A DNA stretch of 43,118 bases from Prevotellaceae bacterium (GCA_028723455.1 JAQYEW010000015.1:1-43118), one strand, 5' to 3'. Shown: positions 1 to 8,261, counted from the first letter of the stretch. Made by a program: numbers and translations. The notes: generated by a model not told the origin, from the sequence alone.

Positions 1-1
1 T

Positions 2-58
2 GACGGCTTTGAACACACCGTCAGTCTGGATTTCAAGGGCGAGTTGAAACTTATTTAA
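2..58 (+). CDS. C-terminal end of a gene cut by the window edge
   Basis: An open frame enters from the left edge and stops at TAA 56-58, encoding 18 residues that end in KGELKLI. The alternating polar and hydrophobic pattern would suit a closing beta strand. Too little is present to name a family. The gene runs in the same direction as the next gene but is separated from it by a strong hairpin. Confidence 0.4.
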   Translation, partial: DGFEHTVSLDFKGELKLI

Positions 59-147
59 TAATAGCCCATTCATTCTTTAGGAACAAAGAGAAGAGTCAAA
101 CGATCTCATCCTATGGAGTGTATCAGACGTCAAAGAGCGTAGGAAGT

Positions 148-182
148 TTCTCCTCTCGCCGCTTTTGAGGGCGAGAGGAGAA
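148..182. repeat. 13-bp perfect inverted repeat (hairpin)
   Basis: Bases 148-160 (TTCTCCTCTCGCC) pair perfectly with 170-182 around a 9-base loop. No T-run follows on the plus strand and only a short one on the minus strand. It sits between the end of one gene (58) and the start of the next (225). It could be a terminator without a U-tract, a processing site or a leader structure of the 225-719 gene. Confidence 0.6.
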
Positions 183-224
183 TAACAAAAAAACAATATG
201 TTTCATCCTTAAAATCAAGAAGAA

Positions 225-719
225 ATGGAAACGAAGAACATCAACAGGCGACCCCGACCAATGGTTGTAAACAAGAAAGCGGTGGCGAACATCGGAGCGG
301 ACACCGTGCGCAACTTCTCACGCTACAACAGTGCCACGAGGAACGCCATCGGCAGGCGCATCATCGAGATGGCGGGCAAAGTAGCTCGCCCCGCTGCCGG
401 CGGAGTATATAGTTTCGACCCCGACCACGGCTGCGGTTCGGTGCCCATCAGGGTGAAGTGGCGCGACAGGTTCAAGCACATCATCGTCATCGTTACCGGT
501 GGTGGAATCATCATCATACACATCTTCCCCCCGATACCCCGACCGAAGCCCAACCCCGTAGCCGACCTGAAGGAACTCAACGGCGCGGAGTTCACCCCCG
601 GCGTGAAGTACGGCGACATGCGAACCATCGACATCAGGAGAGACGGCAAGCAGATAGGCGAAATCCAAATCATCGCCGACAGGCCCCAAATAAAAGAGGT
701 TCATCCGAAAAATGCGTAG
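225..719 (+). CDS. Unrecognised protein with 3' end replaced by an insertion sequence
   Basis: The frame encodes 164 residues that I do not recognise. The N-terminal half is basic (many Arg and Lys in residues 1-55). A short very hydrophobic run (about residues 87-101, rich in Ile and Val) is followed by a Pro-rich PPIPRPKPNP stretch; the C-terminal part looks like beta strands. The last seven codons (EVHPKNA and the stop) come from the terminal inverted repeat of the ISL3 element, so the native C-terminus is lost. The open frame resumes in phase to the right of the element (1977-2072), which suggests an original protein of about 188 residues. The start is the first ATG, after an AAGAAG stretch that may act as a weak ribosome binding site. 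GC content resembles the core genes. Confidence 0.55.
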   Translation: METKNINRRPRPMVVNKKAVANIGADTVRNFSRYNSATRNAIGRRIIEMAGKVARPAAGGVYSFDPDHGCGSVPIRVKWRDRFKHIIVIVTGGGIIIIHIFPPIPRPKPNPVADLKELNGAEFTPGVKYGDMRTIDIRRDGKQIGEIQIIADRPQIKEVHPKNA

Positions 720-722
720 TTT
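696..722 (+). repeat. Left terminal inverted repeat of the ISL3 element
   Basis: Begins GAGGTTCATCCGAAAAATGC and is the reverse complement of 1950-1976 except at one base. It encodes the last residues of the transposase (NYAFFG and its TGA stop) on the minus strand, and supplies the stop codon (TAG 717-719) of the interrupted plus-strand gene. Confidence 0.9.
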
Positions 723-1846
723 TTATCGTGTAGTGATAGTATTTTGAGTTCAAAGAACTTCTCATCTCTATATCCATAGGCTTGCCTTTTCATTGTCTTG
801 ATTTTGTTGTTTATACCTTCAATTTTTCCTGTAGAGATGTGATAGTCATACCATGAGAGGATTCCACTACGGTGTGCCATCAGAGTCATCGCAAACTTCT
901 GCAACAGCGGGATCTTTGAGTCCTGTGCCTGCTTCACCCATTGCCTTAATACATTCTCAGCATCCTCTTTGCTTATCTGCATCCGGATTTCACGCAGTGA
1001 CTCCTTGAGGTAATATCCTTTCATGAGAGGCTGATTCATCTCAAGAGCATTTTCAAGTCTGTTCCGATGATAGGAGTCATAAATATCTTCTCCGTTGCAC
1101 AGCAGTAGCCATCTTGTACCTTTCAAGACCTTGCGTTTCATGAGGTTTGCCTCCTGATTGTACGCCTGATGGCGAAGTTTGTCCAGCGTATCGTTCATCA
1201 GTTTGACAACATGGAAGTGGTCAAAGACGGGCGTTGCCTCTGGAGCATTCACCCTTACAGAAGATATAAAGGCAGCAGAGAGGTCTGTAGCAACAGCCTT
1301 TATTCGGACCTTTGCCTTGCGTATCTTCTTCCAGAACTTTTCGAGTGCGTCAGCACCTTTCCCATCACCGACATATGCCACCTGTCCCGTCAGCAGATCC
1401 ACTACTATTGTCTTGTAAACATGCCCCTTGCGGACTGCAAACTCATCTATGCCGATGTACTCCAGCTCGCACAGGTCAGGATTGCCGTAATGGCGTTGGA
1501 GACAGCGTTTCTGTATGTCCTTCACAGTATCCCATGAAACATTAAGGAACATCGCTACGTCCTTAATGGTACCTATGTGGGAGAGACTGACTACATAGCG
1601 GGCAAACTTGTTCGTGTAGCTTCGCTTGCCTGTCACAAAGTGAATCCTTTCCTGACGGATGCGTCCGCACTCCTTGCATTCTATACGTTGTACTTTCATA
1701 CGAAGTATGGTTTCTCTATGACCTACAGGAACACATCTTATATCTCTGTATTGACAACCAGAACGGATAATCTTACGGCTTCCGCACTCCGGACAGCACA
1801 ATTTCTCTTTGCGAGTCTTGATGTGATGAATAGTTTGCTTACGCAT
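701..1846 (-). CDS. ISL3-family transposase
   Basis: A DDE-type transposase of 381 residues that catalyses movement of the surrounding element. The N-terminus carries two Cys pairs (CPECG near residue 19 and CKECG near 57), the zinc-binding and helix-turn-helix region that binds the IS ends. Catalytic acidic residues are visible in the order expected for the family: Asp in IGIDEFAVRKGH, Asp in ATDLSAAF, and Glu in STGKIEGINNKIK near the C-terminus, followed by the basic KTMKRQAYGYRD segment. ISL3 transposases are usually about 400-440 residues, so this is slightly short but complete. Its stop codon lies inside the left inverted repeat. No frameshift or internal stop is seen, so it could be active. 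Confidence 0.9.
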   Translation of the reverse strand: MRKQTIHHIKTRKEKLCCPECGSRKIIRSGCQYRDIRCVPVGHRETILRMKVQRIECKECGRIRQERIHFVTGKRSYTNKFARYVVSLSHIGTIKDVAMFLNVSWDTVKDIQKRCLQRHYGNPDLCELEYIGIDEFAVRKGHVYKTIVVDLLTGQVAYVGDGKGADALEKFWKKIRKAKVRIKAVATDLSAAFISSVRVNAPEATPVFDHFHVVKLMNDTLDKLRHQAYNQEANLMKRKVLKGTRWLLLCNGEDIYDSYHRNRLENALEMNQPLMKGYYLKESLREIRMQISKEDAENVLRQWVKQAQDSKIPLLQKFAMTLMAHRSGILSWYDYHISTGKIEGINNKIKTMKRQAYGYRDEKFFELKILSLHDKNYAFFG

Positions 1847-1949
1847 GATATAGATAGCTGGGATTCATATTACTACTCTTTAGTTAGGGGTAACCAAAGG
1901 TAGAAATAAAATCTTAGCCATCTCTCTTTATACTCATTTTTCGGCATCG

Positions 1950-1976
1950 AAACTATGCATTTTTCGGATGAACCTC
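1950..1976 (-). repeat. Right terminal inverted repeat of the ISL3 element
   Basis: Reverse complement of 696-722 with one mismatch. It lies about 105 bases upstream of the transposase start, so the space between (1847-1949) should hold the transposase promoter; I could not pick out a clear one there. Confidence 0.9.
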
Positions 1977-2072
1977 ATATCTCTTGTTTCAATGGATATA
2001 ATGGCAAAAACAGAATATGACCGCATCACTATGTTAGGCTACGACAAGTTCGGGCGGCGTGGCCATGGCTAA
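1977..2072 (+). pseudogene. Possible 3' remnant of the gene split by the insertion sequence
   Basis: From the first base after the right inverted repeat an open frame of 31 codons continues in the same phase as the 225-695 gene, ending at TAA 2070-2072 (last residues YDKFGRRGHG). If the element were removed exactly, the two parts would join in one frame. The in-phase match could be chance (one in three). An ATG at 2001 could also start a 23-residue peptide. Confidence 0.25.
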
Positions 2073-2100
2073 AAGACACATTTCAGGTGGGGCGGGAAAA

Positions 2101-2184
2101 CAATAGTATAGTTTTCAAAAATCATTCAGTAATTTTGATCAAAACAAACCGTTGTTTTTTGAAACTAACGTATTGTTTTTTTCA
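2101..2184 (-). repeat. Palindromic AT-rich intergenic repeat, copy A
   Basis: Contains the core AAAACAACGGTTTGTTTT, read on the minus strand (2141-2158), inside a longer imperfect palindrome: 2101-2121 pairs approximately with 2155-2175. Read on the minus strand it aligns over most of its length with copy B (18371-18463), sharing GAAAACTA and an AATTACT block. It lies between the IS-interrupted gene and the acyltransferase gene. Confidence 0.65.
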
Positions 2185-2185
2185 G

Positions 2186-2193
2186 TATTTTTG
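2186..2193 (+). promoter_or_regulatory. Probable -7 box for the acyltransferase gene
   Basis: TATTTTTG matches the Bacteroidetes TAnnTTTG box, 26 bases before the ATG at 2220. No well-spaced TTG is seen upstream; the nearest (2159-2161) is 24 bases away and falls inside repeat copy A. Confidence 0.45.
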
Positions 2194-2219
2194 TAACCCC
2201 TTGTTCTCTTCCATGATCT

Positions 2220-3170
2220 ATGGCACAAACTGAAACAGATACCGGGCGGACGGAGCCGTCTTTTCTCAACCGTGATTACACTTCCTTCTTGCGGGGCATG
2301 TGTATGATGATGATTCTGTTTTCACATACGGCGAACGAATTTACAGACCTGCTGGCGCAATACCATCTGAACGGTATGCTGGTGTGTGGAAGATTCGCGA
2401 CAGGGATTTTCTTTTTCCTAAGCGGATACGGACTGACATTGTCTGTACACCGGAACAAGATTGATTCTTCCTATGTGTGCAGACACCTGCGCAACCTCCT
2501 CTGCCCGTACATAATCTTTTGGCTGTTCTATTTCCTTACAGGATTATGCGCCGGACATTTCCCGTCGGCTCATGCCGTGTTGTTTACGGATTTCCTCCTT
2601 TTGAAGATGCCGGATGCAGATGCCTGGTTCTTCAGGACGATACTGGGTGTGTACATCGTTTATTTTGCGATGGCAAGATTCATGAAGCCATATTCAGGGA
2701 CGGGCGTTGCCGTGCTGATTGTCCTGTATGTTTCTGTCCTTGCGATTTCGGGCGTTTCCGACTGGTGGTGGAATACGGTCCTTTGTTTTCCCGTCGGCAT
2801 TTTGTATGCGAACTATCCCCATGTCCTGTCCAAAAGGCTTCCGCTCAAAGGCTTTGTTGTCATCGCCTGTCTGTTCGTCGTCTGTTACAGGTTTGTGCCC
2901 TTTCACTTGGTCAGGGCGATACTTCCGCCTGTCATCTGTTGCCTGTTCTTCGCCAGCCTTTCGCTAAGGGTGAGCGTCCCAAAGAAAGAATCCGTGATCG
3001 GCTTTATGGGACGTAACAGCCTGTATGTGTATTTTATGGAGGCGATACCTATTGATTATATGGACTCGGAGGAGGTCGGGCTGTTCGTCTTCGTTCTGGG
3101 CAGTATGCTGGCCACATTAGTATTGACCTACGTGGGAAAAAGCGTCGAGAGGCTATGCCTGCGGCGTTAA
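2220..3170 (+). CDS. Acyltransferase 3 family membrane protein
   Basis: A 316-residue integral membrane protein of the acyltransferase 3 (OafA/NodX-like) family, whose members O-acetylate or otherwise acylate cell-surface polysaccharides or antibiotics. The first membrane segment carries the expected Arg and His (LRGMCMMMILFSHTANEF), and the second the RFATGIFFFLSGYGL stretch. About ten hydrophobic segments follow to residue 310, and the C-terminus is basic (RLCLRR). No periplasmic SGNH domain is attached, so it is the short form. Base composition is lower in GC than the downstream housekeeping genes, which together with the adjacent insertion sequence and repeat suggests an acquired gene. 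The acyl acceptor cannot be told from sequence. Confidence 0.85.
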   Translation: MAQTETDTGRTEPSFLNRDYTSFLRGMCMMMILFSHTANEFTDLLAQYHLNGMLVCGRFATGIFFFLSGYGLTLSVHRNKIDSSYVCRHLRNLLCPYIIFWLFYFLTGLCAGHFPSAHAVLFTDFLLLKMPDADAWFFRTILGVYIVYFAMARFMKPYSGTGVAVLIVLYVSVLAISGVSDWWWNTVLCFPVGILYANYPHVLSKRLPLKGFVVIACLFVVCYRFVPFHLVRAILPPVICCLFFASLSLRVSVPKKESVIGFMGRNSLYVYFMEAIPIDYMDSEEVGLFVFVLGSMLATLVLTYVGKSVERLCLRR

Positions 3171-3218
3171 CGGACAAGATTCGTTCTTCCTTTCCCGCTC
3201 ACTTTCGTTTCTTTGTTG

Positions 3219-3226
3219 TATCTTTG
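3219..3226 (+). promoter_or_regulatory. Probable -7 box for ribE
   Basis: TATCTTTG followed by C matches the Bacteroidetes -7 element, 30 bases before the riboflavin synthase ATG. There is no room for an FMN riboswitch between this box and the start. Confidence 0.5.
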
Positions 3227-3255
3227 CATGCAAACCAAATAACAGACAGAAGAAT

Positions 3256-3855
3256 ATGTTTTCAGGAATTGTTGAGGGTGCGGCACGTGTCGTTGCGCTG
3301 CGCCACGAGCAGGAGAACCTGTACCTGACCCTCTCATGCGCCTTTGCGCGTGAGCTTTCCATCGACCAGAGCGTGGCCCACAACGGGGTGTGCCTGACCG
3401 TCGTCGCACAGGAGGGGGACACCTATACCGTTACCGCCATGCGTGAAACCTTGGATCTCTCGAACTTGGGACTCTTGCAGGTGGGCGATGAAGTGAACGT
3501 AGAGCGTTCGATGATGATGAACGGACGCTTGGATGGCCACATCGTGCAGGGTCATGTTGATACCACGGCACGCTGTATCAGCGTCGAGGAAAAAGGCGGC
3601 AGCCACGAGTTCACGTTCCAATACGACGCGGATGCCGACATGGCACGCCGTGGCTATTTCACCGTGGACAAGGGCAGCGTTACCGTCAATGGTGTCAGCC
3701 TGACCGTATGCCGCCCCACGGACAACACCTTTGCCGTGAACATCATCCCCTATACCTTTGACAATACGAACTTCAAGGACATCCGGGTGGGCAGCACCGT
3801 GAACCTGGAGTTTGACATCATCGGCAAGTACATCGCTCGTTTGAGCAATATCTAA
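3256..3855 (+). CDS. ribE: Riboflavin synthase alpha chain
   Basis: Catalyses the last step of riboflavin synthesis, dismutation of two 6,7-dimethyl-8-ribityllumazine molecules in the cytoplasm. The 199-residue length is standard. The two lumazine-binding barrels are visible: the N-terminal one begins MFSGIVEGAARV (family signature MFTGIVE) and contains SVAHNGVCLTV; the second contains GHIVQGHVD and SVTVNGVSLTV. The rRNA methyltransferase gene follows after 14 bases, so the two are probably cotranscribed. No other rib gene is present in the window. Confidence 0.96.
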   Translation: MFSGIVEGAARVVALRHEQENLYLTLSCAFARELSIDQSVAHNGVCLTVVAQEGDTYTVTAMRETLDLSNLGLLQVGDEVNVERSMMMNGRLDGHIVQGHVDTTARCISVEEKGGSHEFTFQYDADADMARRGYFTVDKGSVTVNGVSLTVCRPTDNTFAVNIIPYTFDNTNFKDIRVGSTVNLEFDIIGKYIARLSNI

Positions 3856-3869
3856 ATCCGTTTCCGACA

Positions 3870-4673
3870 TTGATTATTTCCAGCACCACCAACGCACGTA
3901 TCAAGGAAGTGCTCCTCTTGCAGCAGAAGAGCCAGGAACGTCGTCGCCAAGGGCTTTTTCCTTTGGAGGGGCAGCGTGAGCTTTCCCATGCGGCAGCGTG
4001 CGGATACCGTGCGCGCACGGTTTTCCTGTGTCCCGAGATTGCGGGTGCGGACTATCGCCTGCCCGAAGCCCTGGCCGATGCCGAACGGATTGAGGTTACG
4101 CCCCAGGTGTATGCCCGCATGGCCTATCGCGAGGGCACGGAGGGCGTGCTGGCCCTGATGTACGGCAAGGCGCACGGCCTGCATGAACTACGGTGGCAGG
4201 GCGCGCCTTTGTTCGTGGTTATCGAGGGCGTGGAGAAACCCGGCAACGTGGGCGCCATCCTGCGCTCGGCGGATGCCGCGGGTGTCAGCGGCGTTATCCT
4301 GGCCGATCCGCGTGCCGACCTTTACAACCCCAACCTGATCCGCAGCAGCATAGGCAGCGTCTTCACGGTGCCCGTGGCCGTTGCGCCTACGGAGGAATGT
4401 ATCGCTTTTCTGAAGGAAAGGGGCGTGTGCATCCTGACGGCACAGTTGCAGGACAGCCATCTTTATTACGACACCGACATGCGCCGGCCTACGGCACTGG
4501 TGATGGGCACGGAGGCCACGGGGCTTACGGACGCATGGCGCAGGGCCGCCGACGCCCACATACGCATCCCGATGCTGGGACGGCTGGACAGCCTCAATGT
4601 CAGTGTCTCGGCCGCCGTGCTGATGTACGAGGCCGTGCGCCAGAGACAGACAATCCCCACCTTCAACGCTTGA
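3870..4673 (+). CDS. TrmH/SpoU family RNA 2'-O-methyltransferase
   Basis: A 267-residue SPOUT-class methyltransferase that probably 2'-O-methylates rRNA or tRNA with S-adenosylmethionine. The N-terminal SpoU substrate-binding domain (NARIKEVLLLQQKSQERRRQ, then EGQRELSHA) is followed by the knotted catalytic domain with all three motifs: motif 1 EKPGNVGAILRSADAAG, motif 2 LVMGTEATGLT and motif 3 MLGRLDSLNVSVSAAVLMYE. NPNLIRSSIGSVF is also typical. No ATG fits the N-terminus; TTG at 3870 gives the expected start, 14 bases after ribE. RlmB-like annotation would be reasonable, but the exact target base is unknown. Confidence 0.9.
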   Translation: MIISSTTNARIKEVLLLQQKSQERRRQGLFPLEGQRELSHAAACGYRARTVFLCPEIAGADYRLPEALADAERIEVTPQVYARMAYREGTEGVLALMYGKAHGLHELRWQGAPLFVVIEGVEKPGNVGAILRSADAAGVSGVILADPRADLYNPNLIRSSIGSVFTVPVAVAPTEECIAFLKERGVCILTAQLQDSHLYYDTDMRRPTALVMGTEATGLTDAWRRAADAHIRIPMLGRLDSLNVSVSAAVLMYEAVRQRQTIPTFNA

Positions 4674-4689
4674 GGTTGAAAGTGGGGAT
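4653..4689. terminator. Hairpin between convergent genes
   Basis: 4653-4667 (ATCCCCACCTTCAAC) pairs with 4675-4689 with one imperfect position. It overlaps the methyltransferase stop codon and is followed by CGCTTTTGC. Located between converging genes, it probably stops transcription from both sides, though the U-tract is weak. Confidence 0.55.
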
Positions 4690-4719
4690 CGCTTTTGCTG
4701 TTGGTTCGGCGCGCTGCGC

Positions 4720-5370
4720 TTATTTGCGCACGAACTTCAGACCTACGTAGAGTCCGTCGTACTTGCTCAGAATCGTGCTGACGGTGCCCAGGCTGCTGTT
4801 GAGCTTGCCGGCCATCGCCGTTGCGCTGCCGGCCAGTGTCAGCAGTTTGTCGGCGTTCATGGCCAGTTGGAGATTGCCGCCCTTCATGTTGGCGTTGATC
4901 TGCATGGTCTGTGTCAGGAAAGTGAGGGTCAGGTTCGATCCGCTGATGCCCCATGTCAGGTTCATCTGGCGTTTGCCAACGGTGATGGTGCCGCTCTTGT
5001 CCTGGTTCAGTACCAGCACTACCTTGCCGGCCTTGAAGCCCACCTTCTCCAGCGCTTTCTTCTGGCTCTTGACCAGTTTGTTGGTAATCAGGCTGCTGCC
5101 CAACTGTCCCAGGACATCCTTGCTTTCCAGAACGGCGCAGGGCTCTTCGTAGGTCCATGTGCCTACGAGGTTGCTCTCCGTCAGTTTGTCCGTTCCCAGC
5201 AGGTTGCCCAACAGGTTGCCGGCCAGGTCCGTAGCTGCGCTGGTGGCCGCGCTGTTGCCCAGCAGGCCGCTGGCAGCACCCTTCAGGATATTGCTCAGTT
5301 GGGCGTTGGCGGCCACGGGGGCCACCATCATCATTGCGGCCATCAAGGCCATGCGAATTGTCTTTTTCAT
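4720..5370 (-). CDS. DUF4923 family exported protein
   Basis: A 216-residue protein with a clear signal peptide (MKKTIRMALMAAMMMVAPVAANAQ, cleavage near residue 24). A Gly/Ala/Leu-rich linker follows (about residues 30-60, GAASGLLGN and LAGNLLGNLLG), then a beta-rich body with GTWTYEEPCAVLES near residue 70 and a closing YDGLYVGLKFVRK. This layout matches DUF4923, a Bacteroidetes-restricted lipocalin-like family of unknown function, presumably periplasmic or outer-membrane associated. It lies 39 bases downstream of valS on the same strand and may be read from the same transcript. Confidence 0.85.
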   Translation of the reverse strand: MKKTIRMALMAAMMMVAPVAANAQLSNILKGAASGLLGNSAATSAATDLAGNLLGNLLGTDKLTESNLVGTWTYEEPCAVLESKDVLGQLGSSLITNKLVKSQKKALEKVGFKAGKVVLVLNQDKSGTITVGKRQMNLTWGISGSNLTLTFLTQTMQINANMKGGNLQLAMNADKLLTLAGSATAMAGKLNSSLGTVSTILSKYDGLYVGLKFVRK

Positions 5371-5409
5371 TGTTCTTGTTTTTTCTTTTTACCTTATATA
5401 ATATATATG

Positions 5410-8136
5410 TTACTTTGATAGTGCGGCGATGGTTTCCTCCAGTGCGGCAATCTTGCTCTGCGCGTCGGCCAGTTTCTTGCGTTCCAGTTCCACCACCTGG
5501 GCAGGGGCGTTCTGCACGAAGCGTTCGTTGCTCATCTTCTTCTCGATGCCCCGGATGAAGCCTTTCAGGCGGTCCACTTCGGCTTGGGCTTTTTGGATTT
5601 CCGCCTCGGCATCAATCAGGTTGCCCAAAGGCACGGCGTATTCCTGTGTGCCCACCAGGAAGGCCTGGCTGCCATCGCCCTTCTGGCTTACGAAGCTGAT
5701 GGCGTCCAAACCGGCCATCTTTTGGATGACGGCACCCAAGGTGGGGTCCTTGGCCACGTTGCTTTCCGTGGCGTTCACCACCTCCAGGGTCAGCGGCTCG
5801 CGCTGCGCGATGTTCTTGCTGCTGCGTACGGCACGCACACCGCTAATGACCTGCTTGGCATCTTCCATACGCGCCAGCAGCGCGCTGTCGGCATCTGCGA
5901 GGGCTGCGGGCTGCCATGCGGAGGTCATGATGCTTTCGCCCTCCTTGCGCTCGGCAATGCCTTGGTAAAGCTCCTCCGTGATGAAGGGCATGAAGGGATG
6001 GATAAGTTGCATCAGTTGCTCGAAGAGTCCGAGGGTGGCTTGTAGGGTGGCCGCGTCGATGGGCGCTTGGTAGGCGGGCTTGATCATCTCCAGGAACCAG
6101 CCCGAGAACTCGTCGGTGAAGAGTTTGAAGACCGTCATCAAGGCTTCGTTCAGGCGGTACTTCGTGTAGAGGTCGTTCATTTCTTCGGCCTCTGCGTTCA
6201 GTTTCGCCTGCATCCATCGGATGGCCAGCTTGTTTGTTTCGGGCTGTGCCAGACTGTTGTCCACGCTCCAACCCTTCACCAGGCGGAAGGCGTTCCATAT
6301 CTTGTTGCAGAAGGCTGCGCCCTGTTGGCAGAGGTCCTCCTTGAAGAGGATGTCGTTGCCTGCCGGAGCGGCCAGGAGCATGCCCATGCGCACGCCGTCG
6401 GCACCGACCCTGTCAATCAGATCCAGGGGGTCGGGGCTGTTGCCTAACGATTTGCTCATCTTGCGTCCCAGTTCGTCGCGGACGATGCCCGTGAAGTAAA
6501 CGTCGCGGAAGGGCACGTCCTTCAGGTACTCCTCGCCGGCCATGATCATGCGTGCCACCCAGAAGAAGATAATGTCGGGACCCGTTACCAGGGCCGAGGT
6601 GGGGTAGTAGTACTTGATTTCCTCGTTGCCGGGGTTGTTGATGCCGTCGAAGAGGCTGATGGGCCAGAGCCAGGAGCTGAACCAGGTGTCCAATGCGTCC
6701 TCGTCGTGATGCAGTTCGTCGGCGCTGATATGCTCGTAGCCCTTGATTTTGCGTGCCTTCTCCAAGGCTTCCTCGCGGGTCAGGGCAACCACGAACTGTT
6801 CCTCCTGACCCTCGGCGGTGGGCAGGAAGTAAGCGGGGATGCGATGCCCCCACCACAGCTGGCGGCTGATGCACCAGTCCTGGATGTTCTCCAGCCAGTT
6901 GCGGTAGGTATTGACGTATTTGGTGGGATAGAATCTGATCTTGCCTTCCAGGACGGGCGGCAGGGCGATGTCGGCAAAGTGCTTCATGTCGAGGAACCAT
7001 TGCTGGCAGAGGCGGGGCTCGACGGCGGTGTCCTGGTTGCGCTCGCTGTAGCCCACCTTGTTGCCATAGTCCTCGATCTTTTCCATCAGGCCGGCAGCCT
7101 GAAGGTCTTTTACAATCTGCCTGCGCACGTCCATGCGGTCCATGCCGATGTACAGGCCTGCGGCCTCGCTCAGCGTGCCGTCGGGGTTGAAGATGTCGAT
7201 GGTCTCCAGGTTGTGCGTCTTGCCCAAGGCATAGTCGTTGACATCGTGGGCGGGGGTTACCTTCAGGCAGCCCGTGCCGAATTCTACATCCACGTAGCGG
7301 TCCTCGATGACGGGGATGACGCGGCCTACCAAGGGTACGATGACCTTATGCCCGCGCAACCACTGGTTCTTGGGGTCCTTGGGATTGATGCACATGGCCG
7401 TGTCGCCCATGATCGTCTCGGGACGCGTGGTGGCAACAACGGCGTAGTAGCGGCCCGCTTCGTCGCGGTGCAGCACTTCGCCCTCCATGTTCGTGGGCAC
7501 GACGGGGTTCGTGTCCTGGTCGGCAACGTAATAGCGCAGGTTGAAGAGGTGGCTCTTCTCGTCGCGGTAGATAACCTCCTCTGTGCTCAGCACCGTCTGT
7601 GCCTTGGGGTCCCAGTTCACCATGCGCAGGCCGCGATAGATGAGGCCCTTGTCGTAAAGGTCCACGAAGACCTTTAGCACGCTCTCGCTGCGTTGCTCGT
7701 CCATGGTGAAGGCCGTGCGGTCCCAGTCGCAGCTGGCACCCAAACGGCGCAGCTGTTGCAGGATGATGCCTCCGTGCTCGTTGGTCCAATCCCAGGCGTG
7801 GCCCAAGAACTCCTCACGCGTAAGGTCGCGCTTCCTGATGCCCTGGGCAGCCAGCTTGTTGACCACCTTGGCCTCGGTGGCTATGGAGGCATGGTCTGTG
7901 CCGGGCACCCAGCAGGCGTTCTTGCCGTCCAGGCGTGCCTTGCGCACCAGGATGTCCTGAATGGTGTTGTTCAGCATGTGGCCCATGTGCAGCACACCCG
8001 TAACATTGGGGGGAGGAATGACGATGGTGTAAGGCTCCCGTCCGTCGGGCTTGCTGCTGAAGAGCTTATGCTCCAGCCAGTACTGGTACCATTTGCCCTC
8101 GATGTCCTGGGGGCTGTACTTCGATGCTAATTCCAT
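5410..8136 (-). CDS. valS: Valyl-tRNA synthetase
   Basis: Charges tRNA-Val with valine and edits misactivated threonine. The protein is 908 residues from the chosen start ([20 protein letters not shown]). The class I motifs are present: HMGH at residues 49-52 after PPNVTG, and KMSKS near residue 559. The editing domain includes [12 protein letters not shown], the catalytic core has [18 protein letters not shown], and the C-terminus ends in the ValS coiled coil (about residues 840-908). The frame stays open further upstream, but the ATG at 8136 gives the family N-terminus, and the -7 box at 8213-8220 would give a leader of about 70 bases. It is divergent from mazG. Confidence 0.97.
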   Translation of the reverse strand: MELASKYSPQDIEGKWYQYWLEHKLFSSKPDGREPYTIVIPPPNVTGVLHMGHMLNNTIQDILVRKARLDGKNACWVPGTDHASIATEAKVVNKLAAQGIRKRDLTREEFLGHAWDWTNEHGGIILQQLRRLGASCDWDRTAFTMDEQRSESVLKVFVDLYDKGLIYRGLRMVNWDPKAQTVLSTEEVIYRDEKSHLFNLRYYVADQDTNPVVPTNMEGEVLHRDEAGRYYAVVATTRPETIMGDTAMCINPKDPKNQWLRGHKVIVPLVGRVIPVIEDRYVDVEFGTGCLKVTPAHDVNDYALGKTHNLETIDIFNPDGTLSEAAGLYIGMDRMDVRRQIVKDLQAAGLMEKIEDYGNKVGYSERNQDTAVEPRLCQQWFLDMKHFADIALPPVLEGKIRFYPTKYVNTYRNWLENIQDWCISRQLWWGHRIPAYFLPTAEGQEEQFVVALTREEALEKARKIKGYEHISADELHHDEDALDTWFSSWLWPISLFDGINNPGNEEIKYYYPTSALVTGPDIIFFWVARMIMAGEEYLKDVPFRDVYFTGIVRDELGRKMSKSLGNSPDPLDLIDRVGADGVRMGMLLAAPAGNDILFKEDLCQQGAAFCNKIWNAFRLVKGWSVDNSLAQPETNKLAIRWMQAKLNAEAEEMNDLYTKYRLNEALMTVFKLFTDEFSGWFLEMIKPAYQAPIDAATLQATLGLFEQLMQLIHPFMPFITEELYQGIAERKEGESIMTSAWQPAALADADSALLARMEDAKQVISGVRAVRSSKNIAQREPLTLEVVNATESNVAKDPTLGAVIQKMAGLDAISFVSQKGDGSQAFLVGTQEYAVPLGNLIDAEAEIQKAQAEVDRLKGFIRGIEKKMSNERFVQNAPAQVVELERKKLADAQSKIAALEETIAALSK

Positions 8137-8212
8137 ATTTCGTGATTTGTTTTTTTTCGTTGTTTCGTTCCTTGGGCTGCCGCTTGGCGGCGGGGCGCAG
8201 AGAACCAAGGTG

Positions 8213-8220
8213 CAAAATTA
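8213..8220 (-). promoter_or_regulatory. Probable -7 box for valS
   Basis: Read on the minus strand this is TAATTTTG followed by C, matching TAnnTTTG. The leader that would follow is GC-rich and can fold: CCTTGG and CCAAGG at its edges enclose a GCCGC/GCGGC stem (about 8170-8212). Confidence 0.5.
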
Positions 8221-8261
8221 CAAAATATTTCGCACTTAGGGGGCTTATGGATTGTTTTTCG

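Larger units (their letters stand above)
696..1976. mobile_element. ISL3-family insertion sequence, apparently complete
   Basis: A 1281-bp element bounded by terminal inverted repeats at 696-722 and 1950-1976 that match at 26 of 27 positions (outer ends GAGGTTCATCCGAAAAATGC). It carries one intact transposase gene. ISL3 elements usually make an 8-bp target duplication, but the flanks (AAATAAAA on the left, ATATCTCT on the right) do not match in any register I tried. The insertion may therefore have been followed by recombination or flank deletion, or this branch targets differently. It interrupts the unrecognised gene that begins at 225. Confidence 0.85.

Noticed and set aside
3171-3255. FMN riboswitch upstream of ribE
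   Set aside because: The gap is only 85 bases, contains a promoter box 30 bases before the start, and shows none of the conserved RFN-element segments.
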